A stretch of DNA of 64,000 nucleotides from Synchiropus splendidus (GCF_027744825.2 NC_071343.1:12754866-12818865), one strand, 5' to 3'. Shown: positions 22,774-35,252, counted from the stretch's first letter. The notes: generated by a model from the letters alone, not told the origin. Numbers and translations are program-made.

Positions 22774-23460
22774 CTAGTTGTCCAGGATGCGTCTCAGACT
22801 CTGGACCCTGGAGAGGGTGGCACCCATCTCCCTCAGGCTGCGGTACTCTCCGGGCTTCAGGTACACCATCTTGCCTCTGAAGTGGGGCTGCTCGAACAGC
22901 AGCCAGTGACCCTCCATGACGTTGCAGGACATGGACTCAGGCATGGAGAACCGCTCCATGATGTTATCACAGTCATCCATCAGCTCGTTCATCTGACCAC
23001 TGAGGTTCTCCCTCTCGTAGATCCTAATCCTGAACCTTCCCCTCTGCTGTGGGGTCAAGAAGCCATTAATAACATGACAAAAAAGAGCATCACCTGGTAG
23101 GTAAGAAACTACATGCCTGGACATTCACCGCAGGGATGATACGGCAAGACCTGATGTTGTCTCTCATTCCCATCATGCTCATGTTCTCAGCGTTCTCGCC
23201 CCTCCTCAGGAAGTACTGGTTGCCCATGAAGTTGGGTCGGTCATAGATGACCACACAGCCGCTCTCCACCCGGCAGGACTGGCACCTGCTCAGGTAGGAG
23301 GTCATCTCAGCACAGTCATTCATGCACTCATAGGAGCGGCCCTGGAAGTTCCTGTCCTCGTAGAAGATGATCTAGCAGGAAAAAAAACCCATCCGTAAAC
23401 ATGATGTCCAAACACATCTGTAGATTTGTGGCCTTTCTGTACCTTGCCCCTCATGTTCAT
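22774..23460 (-). CDS. Gamma-crystallin F, gammaM type, 3 exons
   Basis: Minus-strand exons: 23443-23460 (MNMRGK), 23129-23371 (81 codons), 22774-23046 (90 codons plus TAG); 177 residues. Domain 1 shows [14 protein letters not shown] and [17 protein letters not shown], and is Cys-rich around [11 protein letters not shown]. Domain 2 shows [14 protein letters not shown] and [14 protein letters not shown] and ends RRILDN. A downstream ATG at 23452-23454 would give MRGK, closer to the usual MGK/MGR; I chose the upstream one as first ATG. The single Trp in domain 2 marks it as gammaM. Intron 1 is 71 bp and intron 2 is 82 bp. Poly(A) signal (reverse complement) at 22744-22749. Confidence 0.93.
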
Positions 23461-23516
23461 GCTGCTGTTGCTCAGGCTGGAGGTCCTGCAATGTTCCTAC
23501 CTGGTTTAACCCTTTG

Positions 23517-23575
23517 CTTTTATACCTGAGCACAGAGGGGGCACGTCACCAACAAAGCCCTGACTCGACAGCTGA
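23517..23575 (-). promoter_or_regulatory. Promoter of crystallin F
   Basis: TATAAAAG (minus strand) at 23517-23524. An ACAAAG-type Sox site lies at 23551-23557, followed by a degenerate palindrome (tgactcgacagctga, 23561-23575) that could be a Maf site. Spacing differs from that in D, E, G and H. Confidence 0.5.
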
Positions 23576-25610
23576 CTTGAAAGCATGTAAACGTTTGGTC
23601 ATGCCCAGGGACTGGGGACCTCACTTTTTAGAAAAGGAATTTTCTTTCATTGCTGAGAATATTCCACAGTGCTGCTTGTTTGTCAATAGGTTTGCACACG
23701 TGACAGTTACATATGCTGATTTTTTGGCGTGTTTAAGGTCTCGTTTATCGAGTAAAATATACCAATGTTACTAGCTGTGGATCCAAAGAAGGAATAAACT
23801 GGCATGTTATGGTGGGTCAGTAAAATGCTACATGGGTAGAGATGAGTTACATGTCACAAAAATTACAATCCCGAGCTCACAAAGACAAAAAAGGAAGAGG
23901 TCAAGGTGAAAGGTCGAAAAATAATATATATAATACTATACTACATATATATAGATACTATATATGTAGTTAAAATAGGAAAAAACATTTACTCTTTTTG
24001 AGTCTAAATTGAGAGATGAGAGATGTGAGTCAACTCTTTTGTGAGACTCAACTATCCAGTTATCTATAGAATGTGGTCCACTTGATGCGTCCTTTGTGAC
24101 ACTTCACAACTATAATGCTTTGCTCGATGAACAACTCAATAATAACTATCCCTGATCCAGTTCAAGAAAACTAAAATGATGAGGTAAACATTTAGCAGTG
24201 TAGTTACATCTTTGCCTTTTTTACTTTTACTTTTTTTTGGTATCGATCTCTGCTTTACATTTTGAAAAAAAAATACTTTACTGTGTCGGGTCGTTGATCA
24301 GATCAAGATTTTGAAATTTGTGAATGATTAAAACAGATGTCAATATACATTTTGTTGTTTAGTATATTCTAATCAATACAGAAAATGACCTTGAGTTGGA
24401 ATGCATACATGCATACTGTACATGTCCCTTCTCAAAGGGACGGTTCAGTGTCAGTTCTCTTCACACACAGCTGCAGCCAACCATCCCATGATGCGTCTCT
24501 ATGACGACTGTTCTCCAGATTGTCACCACAGTGTCTAACCTGTTCTTCTGTTATGTTGAGTACCAGAGATGCGTCCATCATCAGACGACTGCCTCATTCA
24601 GTTACATTTGAAAATGTATCTATCTAATTTTGTTTTTGATGCAAAGAAATGTCAGCGAAATATGTGGGACCTCAGAAGTTCAACACATGGTGTTCAAGGT
24701 TTGTTTTATTGATTCCATAGGAATTATTTTAGTCATATCAGTGAAATTTCAGCTTTTGTGTTATTTTTTTCTAATGGTTTTTACGTGGCATTTAATACTT
24801 TTAGTCATGTTTCCATAAAATTCAAATCTTTTGATTGATTTCAATATTTCTGAATAAGTGCTTTAAAAACACTCATTCCAAAGATGATTATATACCGGAA
24901 ACACATTGGGGTAGTGGGTGGTTCTGCAACATCACAACCGTGAGGTTCATGATCTGGTTCTGGCTTTAGGGGAACCTCTTGTGAGGTCCTGTATTGTCTC
25001 TTGGGTGGAAGCCGCCTGGACCTGCTAGTTTCTCAGCATGGTCCAGAAATATACTGAGGTTATTTGGGTGGGCGTGTGAATGCTTGTGTGCTGGACTGTA
25101 TCTTACTGCAGTATAGACAATACCATCATTTCCTTTCCTCCGTAAAAGCTTACAGAACACGTCATTCAAAGAGAATGATTTAATAACTGAAGTTGTTGGA
25201 TCACATCAAACATTGCTGGTGAGGTCAACCACTCAATGGAACATTTGGTAAAATAAATATTAAAGAATAGGTTTGTTTTAATATTATATTATATAAAGGT
25301 AAATACAAGCTTCTCTGTAAAAATATAGTCGAGACAAAAATTAATTAGTATAGAAAAATTTAAAAATTCACAGATAAAATAGGATAAAACCAAAAAGCTT
25401 CAACATCCAAAACACATCATAAAAATGTATTTTGAACAATAAATGTCAACTCAAACCAACAAAAAATTAAATTAAACTTTCCATTTCAGCCATTTGTTCC
25501 ATTCGAAACAGCAACAAAAACAACCATAAATGGAATCTGTTGTCTGAAGACTAAATTATAAACAAAGCAGCCATTGATATTCTAGTGTTAAGAGACAGAA
25601 GACAGAGAGT
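23576..25610. other. Intergenic DNA between crystallins F and G
   Basis: No gene and no clear repeat beyond short AT-rich runs (TA-rich palindromic patch near 23925-23965). Confidence 0.4.
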
Positions 25611-25652
25611 AAGTTGAAAGATCAGCTTTTATTGTTTTTTGTTGCCATGTCC

Positions 25653-27346
25653 TCAGTTATCCATGAGGCGCCTGACACTCATCACTCTCATGACTCCCAT
25701 GCCCACGTCTCTCAGGCTCCTGTACTCGCCGGGTCTCACATACACCATGCGGCCCCTGTAGTGGGGCTGCTCGTTCAGCACCCAGTGGCCCTCCAGGACC
25801 TGGCAGGACTGGCAGTCGCTCATGTTGTAGCGATCCATGATGTTGTCGCAGTCGTCTGTGAGCTCGTGCATCTGGCCTCCAAAGTTCTCCCTGTCATAGA
25901 GCCTCATCCTGTACTGGTTTCTGTGCTGTGGAGAACCAAGTGAAACCAAGTAAAGACCAGCAATATAGTGATCCGGGTTCATGAAGTATTAACATCTCTG
26001 GCCGCTGTATGAATATTGAATACTCACATTAAACACTCAATTCCAACCATTTAATGTGATTTTTTAATCAGTTTCAAACCCAAGGCTGGGGGGGCAAATC
26101 CAGCCCACCAAGTCATTTTAGGTGGTCTGCACGAGCATAGACTTAGACTTAACCTAGACTTTATTGATCCCTTTGGGATGACTCCCTCCAGGAAATTTAC
26201 AGAATAAACTTAAATGCATCACACAGAGAATAAAAAAATAAAAATAAAATAATCATACTAATAACCTAAAAATAAAATTGAAAATACAATAAAATAAAAA
26301 AGTTACAGCTAAACTAGATTAAAATAGGTTATTGCACCATAGAAACGGGTATTGCACATTGAACAAGTGTCCATTACTATGTAGTGTAGCGTACCCTACT
26401 ACTTCTTCCCCCAAGTGAGGAGTTGTAGAGTACAATAGTTAGAAAGTTAAAACTGTAAACTAATTTAAAGTCCCCTAGATTCCAGATCCAACCAGGGCAC
26501 CAGAATCAGAAGGAGTTGTTAAACATCTAATAATTGTTTTAAATGCAGACTCATATGGAGGAGAAGACTGTTCAGTAAATAGATATTTAGTCTGACTTGA
26601 ATGACTTGGCTGACTGTAAAAATGTATGAGATCGTCACTTGGGAACAACAGAAAAAAAATTTAAATGATACTTTTGATCCTAAAATGTTTGTATTTTCTA
26701 AAATATTTTAATAAAAATATATATAAAATAAAAATATATTAAAGTAATATAATGTTGTTTTAATGAATGGAAAACCACATACCTTCTCTTCATTTGGAGC
26801 TCAACAATCCCAATGTAAATTCCCTTTACCTATATAAATAAATGTGAAATCTAAAGAAAATGTAAATGTCCAAATAGACTTCTCTACACTCTAAAGGGAT
26901 TTATTTAACTTCCCAATGATTCATTTATCAGTCAAGCTATTTTACTGTGACTATTCACAGGTTGTTTTCTTGCATAAATTTAGCAAATAACGTAAAAGAA
27001 AAGCCTAAGCAAATCTCACCATGGGGATGATGCGACACGACCTGATGCAGTCTCTCATTCCCATCATGCTCATGTAGTCAGAGTAGTCGCCTCTCCTCAA
27101 CAGATACTGGTTCCCCATGAAGTTCGGGCGATCGTACACGACGACACTGCCGCTCTCCACCCGGCAAGACTGGCACCTGCTCAGGTATGAGGACGTGTCA
27201 GAGCAGTCGTTGCTGGTCTCATAGGAACGACCCTGGAAGTTTCTGTCCTCGTAGAAGATGATCTGAGCAGAATGAGGTCACATCAGTTAAACCTATTCTA
27301 GAATTCATTAAAAAAAAAAACAGTCCGATGAGCTCACCCTGCCCAT
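25653..27346 (-). CDS. Gamma-crystallin G, gammaM type, 3 exons
   Basis: Minus-strand exons: 27338-27346 (MGR), 27020-27262 (81 codons), 25653-25925 (90 codons plus TGA); 174 residues, about 16 of them Met. Domain 1 has [38 protein letters not shown] and [15 protein letters not shown]; domain 2 has [28 protein letters not shown] and ends SVRRLMDN. This is a typical Met-rich gammaM. Oddity: FEQ or YEQ of the second domain reads NEQ, replacing the aromatic residue. Intron 2 is about 1.1 kb because of transposon insertions (26070-26440). Poly(A) signal (reverse complement) at 25628-25633. Confidence 0.93.
26070..26440. mobile_element. Nested transposon fragments in intron 2 of crystallin G
   Basis: 26070-26130 (gtttcaaacccaaggc, then ggcaaatccagcccacca) resembles a terminus of a non-autonomous hAT element frequent in fish. 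From about 26140 the sequence tagactttattgatcccttt and the following gaaattt is the reverse complement of a LINE 3' tail; the similarity to LINE 3' UTR continues to about 26440 (gaggagttgtagagt). Family names cannot be assigned without a repeat library. Confidence 0.55.
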
Positions 27347-27419
27347 GATGTCAGCCGCTGCTTGTTGCTCGGGGAACTGTTTCGGTGTTAGACTTGTGAC
27401 GATGCTTTTTTAACTGCTA

Positions 27420-27485
27420 CTTTTATACCTGTACAAATCCACCCAAAAAAACCTGCCTGCCATTGTTTAAACCCCTGAGCTTGCA
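27420..27485 (-). promoter_or_regulatory. Promoter of crystallin G: TATA, Sox and Maf sites
   Basis: TATAAAAG at 27420-27427, ACAATG at 27461-27466 and a weaker Maf-like TGCAAGCTCAG at 27475-27485 (minus strand). The Sox-to-Maf gap is 8 bases, as in D, E and H. Confidence 0.6.
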
Positions 27486-27489
27486 TCAG

Positions 27490-30110
27490 GCCACACAGGC
27501 CTTTTGACCGCTGAGGGTCATCGGTCACACACATTCGTGACAGGTGACCTGAGAAGACTTAAGAACAGATTATCTCAGAGAAAAATCCAAAAATGAGCGC
27601 TTTCTTTGACAACACAAGATCATTGACAAAGGTTTTGTTTTTCACTCCAACGCCCCCGATTGGCCGTCAATGATTAGCCTTTTGTTGGGTGACAACAGCT
27701 TGACGCACTCGTACATTCGCGGAGACAAAAAGATGGTTTTCCCTGCTGTTTGTTGAGCCATTCATGTGTGAATACTAGGATCAACACTGAGACTTTGAGT
27801 GATGATCATGATATGTTCATGTCAAAAGCATTGGGTCACATCATATGTGTGACAGTCAAACTGCAACAGAGAGGAAGAAATGGCCTCAAACTGCAACAGA
27901 GAGGCTTCACCTGGATGGTAAAACCTTATCAACTAAAGGAGAAGTATTGATGATTGTTTCCAGTTTTGAAAGAAAATCAAATTTAAGGGACAAAATTTGC
28001 TGTTTATGATTTGATTTGTCTCACTAAATGGAGGATGACTGCTCCAGAACAGCAGGTGGCGCTGTGGTTCAGCAAGCGCAACAATTATATATATAATAGT
28101 TGTCTAAGTCATTGATTCTTAACCATAGGGCTGGGGCCTATGGTGGGGCTGCGAGTGCCCCCTTTGGGTCATACACCTTTACACCTCAGTTTTAATACAT
28201 TTAATACATTAGCCACGTATGATGGCAGTGGTGTATCACTGAATTGACTTGACCTCTTTGAAGTTTAAATAATATATATTGTTTCTATTTTATGATATTT
28301 AGACATGGTTTTATTATATTTATATTATTGAGAATTTTATTCAGTTTTTCCAATTTTGTCAACAGTTTGCATCAAGTGTGCTTTTTTTTCTTTTTTTTTT
28401 TCTTTGATGAATATGACTTGCACCTGGTTCTGCTACTGGTTGGACCTTCCTCTGACAAATATCTTTGCTGATGATCACATGGTTAAATGTCATTTCACAT
28501 GGCTTTGGTTTGTTTACGTGTAAGTAGATTAAATATGGTTGTTGATCACAATATGAAGAGTAATGAATCAGTTCTACTGAATGGACCCCGGGCCCATGTG
28601 GGAAAGGTGGCCCCGAGATCAAATCGTCTGACACAAGTTTCAAAGACCTAATGTGTTTCTGAAAATAGAAAAAGAAATCTAATTCTCAATTTAGAGCTCA
28701 CTTGATGATTTTATCAACAGTAGCAACCTAGGGCAAAAAAAAATCACACATTTTTTGAGTTAAGAATACGGGGGTATAGTTTATGTGAAAAAAAAGTAGA
28801 TAAATAAAACACTAGTGATGTACGGGCAGCATCAACAAAATACATGGGTTTTTTTTCAAGCACTTTGGAGGAGTGTAATGGAAAGACTAAGGTCGGAAAG
28901 TAAGAGCACCAGCCATCAAACTAAGTGGAAAGGCTCATAGATTGGTGGAAAACTGAGATGTTTTTTGAGCATTTTGTTTTGTTTCTTGAATGTTAGACTT
29001 CCTGTGCGCTAAGCTTGGGTTGTTTCCCAAAAGGTATAGTCACAGAAGAATTAGAAGAATACTGTGTGGTGTGCCCCGATAATCTAAATGCAATACACCT
29101 CACACATCGAGATTCTGTCCCACCGCCGATCTAGAATGAAGTCCGTCAAACCAGAAATCTCTCATGATAAAACGTTGCAGCGACTACCAAACTCAACACG
29201 TGGCAGGCTAGTGGAAGGGATGCCGGTGGTCCTGGGGATTTATTTTGAGGGAAAAAAATATGAACTGACAGGCATGCACGCAACTGCTGCTCTTGATGCA
29301 AAAGTTGAAGTTGCACTTGATTATTGAACTTTGATCTTTTTTGGACATCAATGATCGTCGATTATTGGGTAGAGTTCACGCTCAACAATATACACCTATA
29401 ACAAGATAAGTGGGTGTTTCCCATCTTTATTTGGGACGGGACAACATTGGGACATACATCTCATGTCAAACAATGTTGACATGAGCTGTCCAGAGCAAAT
29501 ACCTAAGATCTGTGTGATGACCATGTGAGAAAGAGGAGCAATTGAAATGAAAACAGTTTGAAGGTCATATATATGCTAAAATATCTTCCCAGCGAAAATG
29601 CTAACCGCCGGTTCCTATCTTGCATTTTTGACAAAGATTCCACAGGGCCTACAAAGGACATCTATCCATGAGAAACGAACAAAATCCCATTTCGTTTTCT
29701 TTGCTTTCCCCCGGCTCCTCCTTCATTTCCTAATTGTGCAAGGGAGGCTGCTCTGTTGTCAGCTGTCCAGATCAAATGTGCTCCTGGATTTGTGTTTCTT
29801 TTCAATGAGGACATCAGTACCATGTTAGATCATACATTCTTCAACTGCACAGCACCCTCTACTGACACCAGTTGGTGCCTCATCCTTTTAGCTTATGGTG
29901 ATATTTAAATCACGCACCAGACCAGCAACCTTTTCCAGCTTATTGTATTATACTGAACCCATCCAACTAAAATGAATGAAACACATTTGTGTTTGCCATT
30001 TCTATCCAACACATGCTGTCATACAGTAATGAGTTGAATTTGTAATTTCTGGCTCTTTGTGCTCGTCCTGCTTTAAATGAAAGAAGGGAAATAGCAGTGT
30101 TTAGGACAAA
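27490..30110. other. Intergenic DNA between crystallins G and H
   Basis: No gene is supported; open frames at 29088-29327 and 29598-29828 match nothing I recognise. A CTCF-like match (cagcaggtggcgctg) is at 28050-28064. About 28108-28165 (cttaaccatagggctgggg and following) looks like a terminus of a hAT-type dispersed repeat. Confidence 0.4.
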
Positions 30111-30132
30111 TCATTTATTTAGGTGAAAAAAT

Positions 30133-30820
30133 TTACATGCACATGTCAGTGATACGCCTCATGCTCATGATCTTCATGCTGTTCATTCCCATCTCCCTGA
30201 TGCTTCTGTGCTCCCCGGGCTTCACGTAGATCATCCTGCCTCTGAAGTGGGGCTGCTCGAACAGCAGCCAGTGACCCTCCAGCACCTGGCAGGACTGGCA
30301 GTCACTCATACGGAGCTGCTCCTGGATGTTCTCCACATCATCCATCAGCTCGTTCATCTGTCCGCTGAGGTTCTCCCTCTCGTAGATCCTCATCCGGAAC
30401 TGTCCTCTGTGCTGTTGAATTGAGTGGAAGATTTTAGTGCCAGCGCTGGCGCGGTGGGATAAGTCACCGGGTCGGACCTACCATGGGGATCAGACGGCAG
30501 GACTTCACGCCGCTGCTCATTCCGATCAGACTGGTGATGTCAGAGACCTCACCCCTGGTCAGCAGATGCTGGTTCCCCATGAAATTGGAGCGCTCGTAGA
30601 TCATGAAGCAACCGCTCTCCACCCTGCAGGACATGCACCTGCTCAGGTTGGAGGTCAGCTCAGGGCAGTCGCTCATGCACTCGACAGAACGACCCATGAG
30701 GTTTCTCTCCTCGAAAAGAATGATCTGGAAAAAAAGGGAAAATTGACACAATTAATAAATATCAGTTTAAAATCCAATTGCAATTTTCAATTGAAAACTA
30801 ATGTTTTCAACCTTGCCCAT
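30133..30820 (-). CDS. Gamma-crystallin H, gammaM type, 3 exons
   Basis: Minus-strand exons: 30812-30820 (MGK), 30482-30724 (81 codons), 30133-30411 (92 codons plus TAA); 176 residues. Domain 1 has [34 protein letters not shown] and LTRGEVSD; domain 2 has [25 protein letters not shown] and [14 protein letters not shown] and ends RRITDMCM. The acidic DVENIQE segment and the RITD end tie it to genes D and E. It is one residue longer at the C terminus than C because the stop after DMC has been lost and the next follows one codon later. The poly(A) signal (reverse complement, 30114-30119) is only about 14 bases past the stop. Confidence 0.93.
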
Positions 30821-30894
30821 GTTGGTGGTGGAGGTGTTGGTGATCTATCAGAGAGCTCTGAGTGAACTGATGCCCTTTCTGCCTGAACATGGAA

Positions 30895-30958
30895 CATTTA
30901 TACCTGGACTGGGACAAAGACTGAGTGCCCCACCATTGTTCAAAGTCCTGACCCAGCA
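30895..30958 (-). promoter_or_regulatory. Promoter of crystallin H: TATA, Sox and Maf sites
   Basis: TATAAATG at 30895-30902, ACAATG at 30934-30939 and TGCTGGGTCAG, close to the Maf element, at 30948-30958 (minus strand). Sox-to-Maf gap 8 bases. Confidence 0.65.
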
Positions 30959-30959
30959 C

Positions 30960-32500
30960 CCGAATTTAAAAGCCTTTACAGTTTTGAGTTGCTAACCCAT
31001 ATTCAAACAGGACCACAAAGACTTTTCTTTCTACCAGACCAGGCCAGACCCTTTAATGAAACCTCCACCGATTTTTCGATTACAACACTGGCAGCTCATT
31101 ACTGGAATATTGTGTACACATTTTTGATGCAGTAGTTTGCAGTTTTCAGGAAACGTTAAAAGTTGTCCATACAAAATGTACAACAATAATAGTGTGCTTT
31201 TCATGTATTTACTTTGTTCATCAGTTAGTCATTGTCTTGTCTGCCGAGCCAATGCCAGAGCAAGGAGTCCCAGACTTCCTGATCCTCAGACTCCTCCTCC
31301 AGGTGTTCCCCGGGAATACATAGGGTTTCCCAGACCAACCAAGAGATACCTTGTCTGCCCCGGGGACTCCTCTCTGTGCCGGTGTACCAGGGAGGAAACC
31401 TCAACTGGCTTCTCTCACTGTGGTTGAACCACAGTTCTACTATGAGTCTGTCATGGCTCTAATTTTAAAACACATTTTTAAAATGTGTTACCTTCTTATT
31501 TATTTATTTGTTTATCACTTAACTTAGTTGGCTTACAGAGGCATGCACATTTTTGCATGTCTGTCTGTGTGTGACTCTTGTTCTTTCTCATGGGTACCTT
31601 ACACTATCTATATACTGCATGTGGGTGTGTGTTGTGCTGGTAAAATCACTCAAAGAAATTGGAAATATCGGTTTAAAACAGATGACTGTTTGCTGAGTTT
31701 TATGTTTCTTTACAAGCATTCTAAAAGATAATACATGATGCATATCATGCAATAAAATTTGAACACAAGTTTAGCCATTTAAACCTGAGCTTTATTGGAG
31801 CGCAACATATTGACAAGTCATTTCTAGGGTCATGTTTCAGGTAGACGCAGGGCTTGTTCACATCAGTGACTGCCTGTTCATTCATTTTCAAACACTGGTC
31901 TATTGGGTGGTTTTTGTGGTGAGCGCTTCACCACTGACTGAGGTATTCTGCTACCAGGTCAGAGGGTAGATGTAATCTCTTCACATGCCTCACTTCAGCC
32001 TGCTCCTGGCTTCATGTTGAAGGTTCATGGTCAAAGCCGGGGATGGAATCCTGTAATAATCTTGCCTTCTAGCGTGAGAATTTACACTGTGATGTATTCA
32101 AGAGCTGTGTACTTCCTGGTTTTTTCATCTTTTTAATTCTGAAAAAAATGTTTTTATTTTATAATCCACTTACCATGTTAAAGTTATTGCCCGTTGTCTA
32201 GTGATGATTTGAGTTTTGATCCTTTGATTCTGAGAACTGTATCAGTTTAAAGTCGCCAATGGTGATGCCAGTGTCTGGTTGGGATGTGGATATTGACCAG
32301 TAGATCACAAGCAGCTCAGGTAGCTCTCTGAGTAACAGGTGTTTTTTCCCATCACCTTGGGATGGGATGGTGGGTTGTTACTTTAGGTTTCATAAGGAGT
32401 GATCGTCAAAAAGTAACCGGCAAGAAATGGTATGTCACCTCAGACCCGATTTGAACTTTTCAAAATCACACAAGAAGAACTAGACTGAAGGATTATCAAT
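30960..32500. other. Intergenic DNA between crystallins H and I
   Basis: 31250-31440 is GC-rich and reads like a fragment of a fish LINE in reverse orientation (ttcctgatcctcagactcc, then caggtgttccccgggaata). The rest shows nothing identifiable. Confidence 0.4.
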
Positions 32501-32585
32501 GTTTCTGTTTATTTCTATGGTAAATTAAAGCAAGCAATTTCAACCAAATAGACGTTGATCTCGTTTTGAGAGTCCTCTGCAGGTT

Positions 32586-33261
32586 TTAGGTGCAAGACTC
32601 AGTGATTCTCTTCAGGCTCATCAAACTCATACTTGAGGTTGCTCCCATTTCCCGCACGCTTCTGTACTCGCCGGGCTTCACGTAGACCATCCGGCCTCTG
32701 AACTGGGGCTGCTCGAACAGCAGCCAGTGACCCTCCAACACTTGGCAGGACTGGCAGTCGGACATGAGGAGCTGCTCCTCGATGTCCTCGATGTCGTCGG
32801 TCAGCTCGTTCATCTGACCTCCCAGGTTCTCTCTCTCAAAGATCTTGATTCTAAACTGACCACGATGCTGTGGATGAAGACGAGCAAGATGAACAAGACC
32901 AGCACAAGCCAACAAGACCAAGCAAAATTGACAGGGCTACCAGTGGGATCTGACGGCAAGACCTAATGCAGTCTCTCATTCCGATAATGCTCATGTTGTC
33001 AATGTTCTCGCCTCTTCTCAGGAGACACTGGTTTCCGATGAAATTGGGACGGTCGTAGACGATGAAGCAGCCGCTCTCCACCCTGCAGGACTGGCAACGG
33101 CTAAGATGGGTGGACAGCTCTGGACAGTCACTGCTCGTCTCATAGAAACGACCCTGACAGTTCCTGTCCTCATAGAGGATGATCTACATCGACAAACATG
33201 AACATGAATCCGGTAAGACGAGAGCTCAACAAAACCGATCTTTGGGACCTACCCTGCCCAT
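32586..33261 (-). CDS. Gamma-crystallin I, gammaM type, 3 exons
   Basis: Minus-strand exons: 33253-33261 (MGR), 32941-33183 (81 codons), 32586-32867 (93 codons plus TAA); 177 residues. Domain 1 reads [40 protein letters not shown] and MRDCIRSCR; domain 2 reads IFERENLGGQMNEL, DDIEDIEEQLLM and [14 protein letters not shown] and ends LKRITESCT. Notable features are a Cys in place of the aromatic residue of the first Greek key (RNCQG) and an unusually acidic linker helix. Introns are 69 and 73 bp. Poly(A) signal (reverse complement) at 32508-32513. Confidence 0.93.
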
Positions 33262-33316
33262 GATTGTTTGTCCAACAGCTCGGGATATTAGTGTTTGCCT
33301 CCTGCCGGGGCTAACC

Positions 33317-33324
33317 GTTTTATA
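33317..33324 (-). promoter_or_regulatory. TATA box of crystallin I
   Basis: TATAAAAC on the minus strand, 56 bases before the start codon. A possible diverged Sox site (caattgtg) lies at 33355-33362; the Maf site is not recognisable. Confidence 0.6.
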
Positions 33325-34175
33325 CCTGCTGAATGTGAATGAAAGTACGTATGGCAATTGTGAAAAGCCCTTACCTAGCAACATGCCATGAAAGCATCCT
33401 CAACAGTCAGAGCTGCAATATATACAACTCTGTTGAAAATGTCCGTACTGTATAGATACTGTATTGTTGTCTGTCCATAAAGAAGTCAATGGGAAGCTTT
33501 CGGGCTGTTCTCCCACCATGTAGGGGATCTGCCTTTATCCTTTGAAATCACAAGCAGCACAACAAATCCAGCTCCTGTTTTTAGTCAAATGTTATTCAGT
33601 CAAAGGTTATTTAAGTGAAGATCTCAGTGATAAAAGTCAGGAAACGGTTTAATTCCTATTTTTGCACCCTAATATTCTTTCTTCTCGTGTGGTAGCACAC
33701 AAATGTTTAGTGTGGTGTGAACAGTGAGTCAGCTTGCTGTGAGGCTGCAGGGAACCACAACGCGCTGTGCCGTCATGCTTTCAATGAAATTCATTCAGGA
33801 TCAGGTGTTTCCACAGCAAGTCAGCCTCCTGCTCCTTCACCAATCTCGATCTTCCTCTCTAGCCACAACCATCCTCTTCGTGTCCTTGTTTACCGCATCC
33901 ATGAACTTCATTGGTTTTCTTTGTCTTCGCCTTTGTCAATAGCTGGCAACTTGCAGGTCATAGGTGAAACTGAAGGAAATTCAGTGAAGATTTGAGCGAT
34001 TTGTTTTTGTGGAAGTGGAGAGAATTCATGCTCACGAAGGACAGCAGCCCTATTTAGTTTTTGTCCTGGAAACGATGCCTTGCAGTTTCAGATGATAATA
34101 GGTTGGGCGCCGAGGGATCAAAACACTGAATTGTGATAAATAATAATCATAATAATCTGTCATAAAATAATTATT
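33325..34175. other. Intergenic DNA upstream of crystallin I
   Basis: No gene is supported. 33800-33960 (ccaatctcgatcttcctctc, then gcatccatgaacttcattgg) resembles the reverse complement of a degraded fish LINE, similar in style to that at 49.8-50.6 kb. Confidence 0.4.
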
Positions 34176-34179
34176 ATAT

Positions 34180-34893
34180 TGGGGGTGCCCCATTCCATTG
34201 GTCACCGATCATGATCGGTCGATATCTATCATTGCAGATCACAAAACACAACAAACAACAGCCGATACTCTGATGAAGCCTCACTGTTTGTGATGCGTCC
34301 GCTACAAGCTGCTCACTCAGTGGCAGCATGTCTGCTTTGGAGGTTCTTTCAATCTCTCATGTAAACTTTACGTCCTGCAGCACATGCATGGGAAAATACT
34401 GTGCAAGGAAGCGCGTTAAAATCAAATACGTCATTGAAGTGTGACATTTTGAACACTAAGCAAATTGCCCAAAAATACGTGGAGACGGAAATGACAAAAT
34501 CCATCCGCTTTTTAGTCGGGCGCAGCGTTTGTTAGCCGCATGAATCTGAAACACAAATGCAGTTCTCTCTGTCTCAGAGTACCGCTACGAGCGGCCACTA
34601 TGTAAATATTTCACAGACATGTTTTTCAGTTGTCCTTTTGACATAATAGTTGCTGCATTATGCAAAGTTTTTTTTCTCTATTTTTTGCCTCCTTGAAGAG
34701 GTATATTAAAACAGATCTAAAGTAAAATGATTTAATGGTTAGTTTTTGTCACGTCATGTCCACAGGAGGTCTCATTTTGAGTACAATTTCATGGTCTATC
34801 CATGTGATTGGTACCGGTGATCTGCTGGTGATCGGCACTATGGTTGATCGGTATCATTGATCACCAGCATAAATCCTGATCGGGGCATCCCTA
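34180..34893. mobile_element. Probable non-autonomous hAT-like element (about 0.7 kb)
   Basis: The left end (tgggggtgccccattcc) and the reverse complement of the right end (tagggatgccccgatc) are imperfect inverted repeats. Both ends also carry sub-terminal GATCGGT/ACCGATC motifs. No transposase is encoded. The target-site duplication is not clear in the AT-rich flanks, so the boundaries are approximate. Confidence 0.5.
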
Positions 34894-35189
34894 ATTTATA
34901 AAGCACTTTTTGGATCGCTGTTTTGACAGGCAAAACAGAACCAATGCCACTTGCTCAAACACGACGGTGGACAGTTGGGCCTTGATAGGTTATATTAGAG
35001 GTTATATTACATAAATTCATGCCTATAAAAGTGTGTATTTAGCAGGGATTTAAAGGTGTATTGTCTATATACAGTAAATATTTATTATATTTCCATTTAC
35101 AATGGGTTTACTAGTTATAGAAATAGAGGAAAAACATCCATAGTATGTTTCTTGTTTTGAGCTTGTAGCTATGCACCCCAGTCTATACA

Positions 35190-35252
35190 TCCTGCTTTGT
35201 AATGTTGGCAAGATGGTTCGGCAAAGCAATGCACTGAGCCAGATTTCAAGTT
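35190..35252 (+). repeat. Dispersed repeat copy, inverted relative to 39213-39277
   Basis: ctgctttgtaatgttggcaa, then gcaaagcaatgcac and gagccagatttcaagt, recurs in reverse complement at 39213-39277 with few differences. The two copies flank gene J. No family is recognised. Confidence 0.75.

Noticed and set aside
29088..29828. Two frames of 76-79 codons between crystallins G and H
   Set aside because: Not similar to any family I know, no splice structure and AT-rich surroundings; treated as chance.
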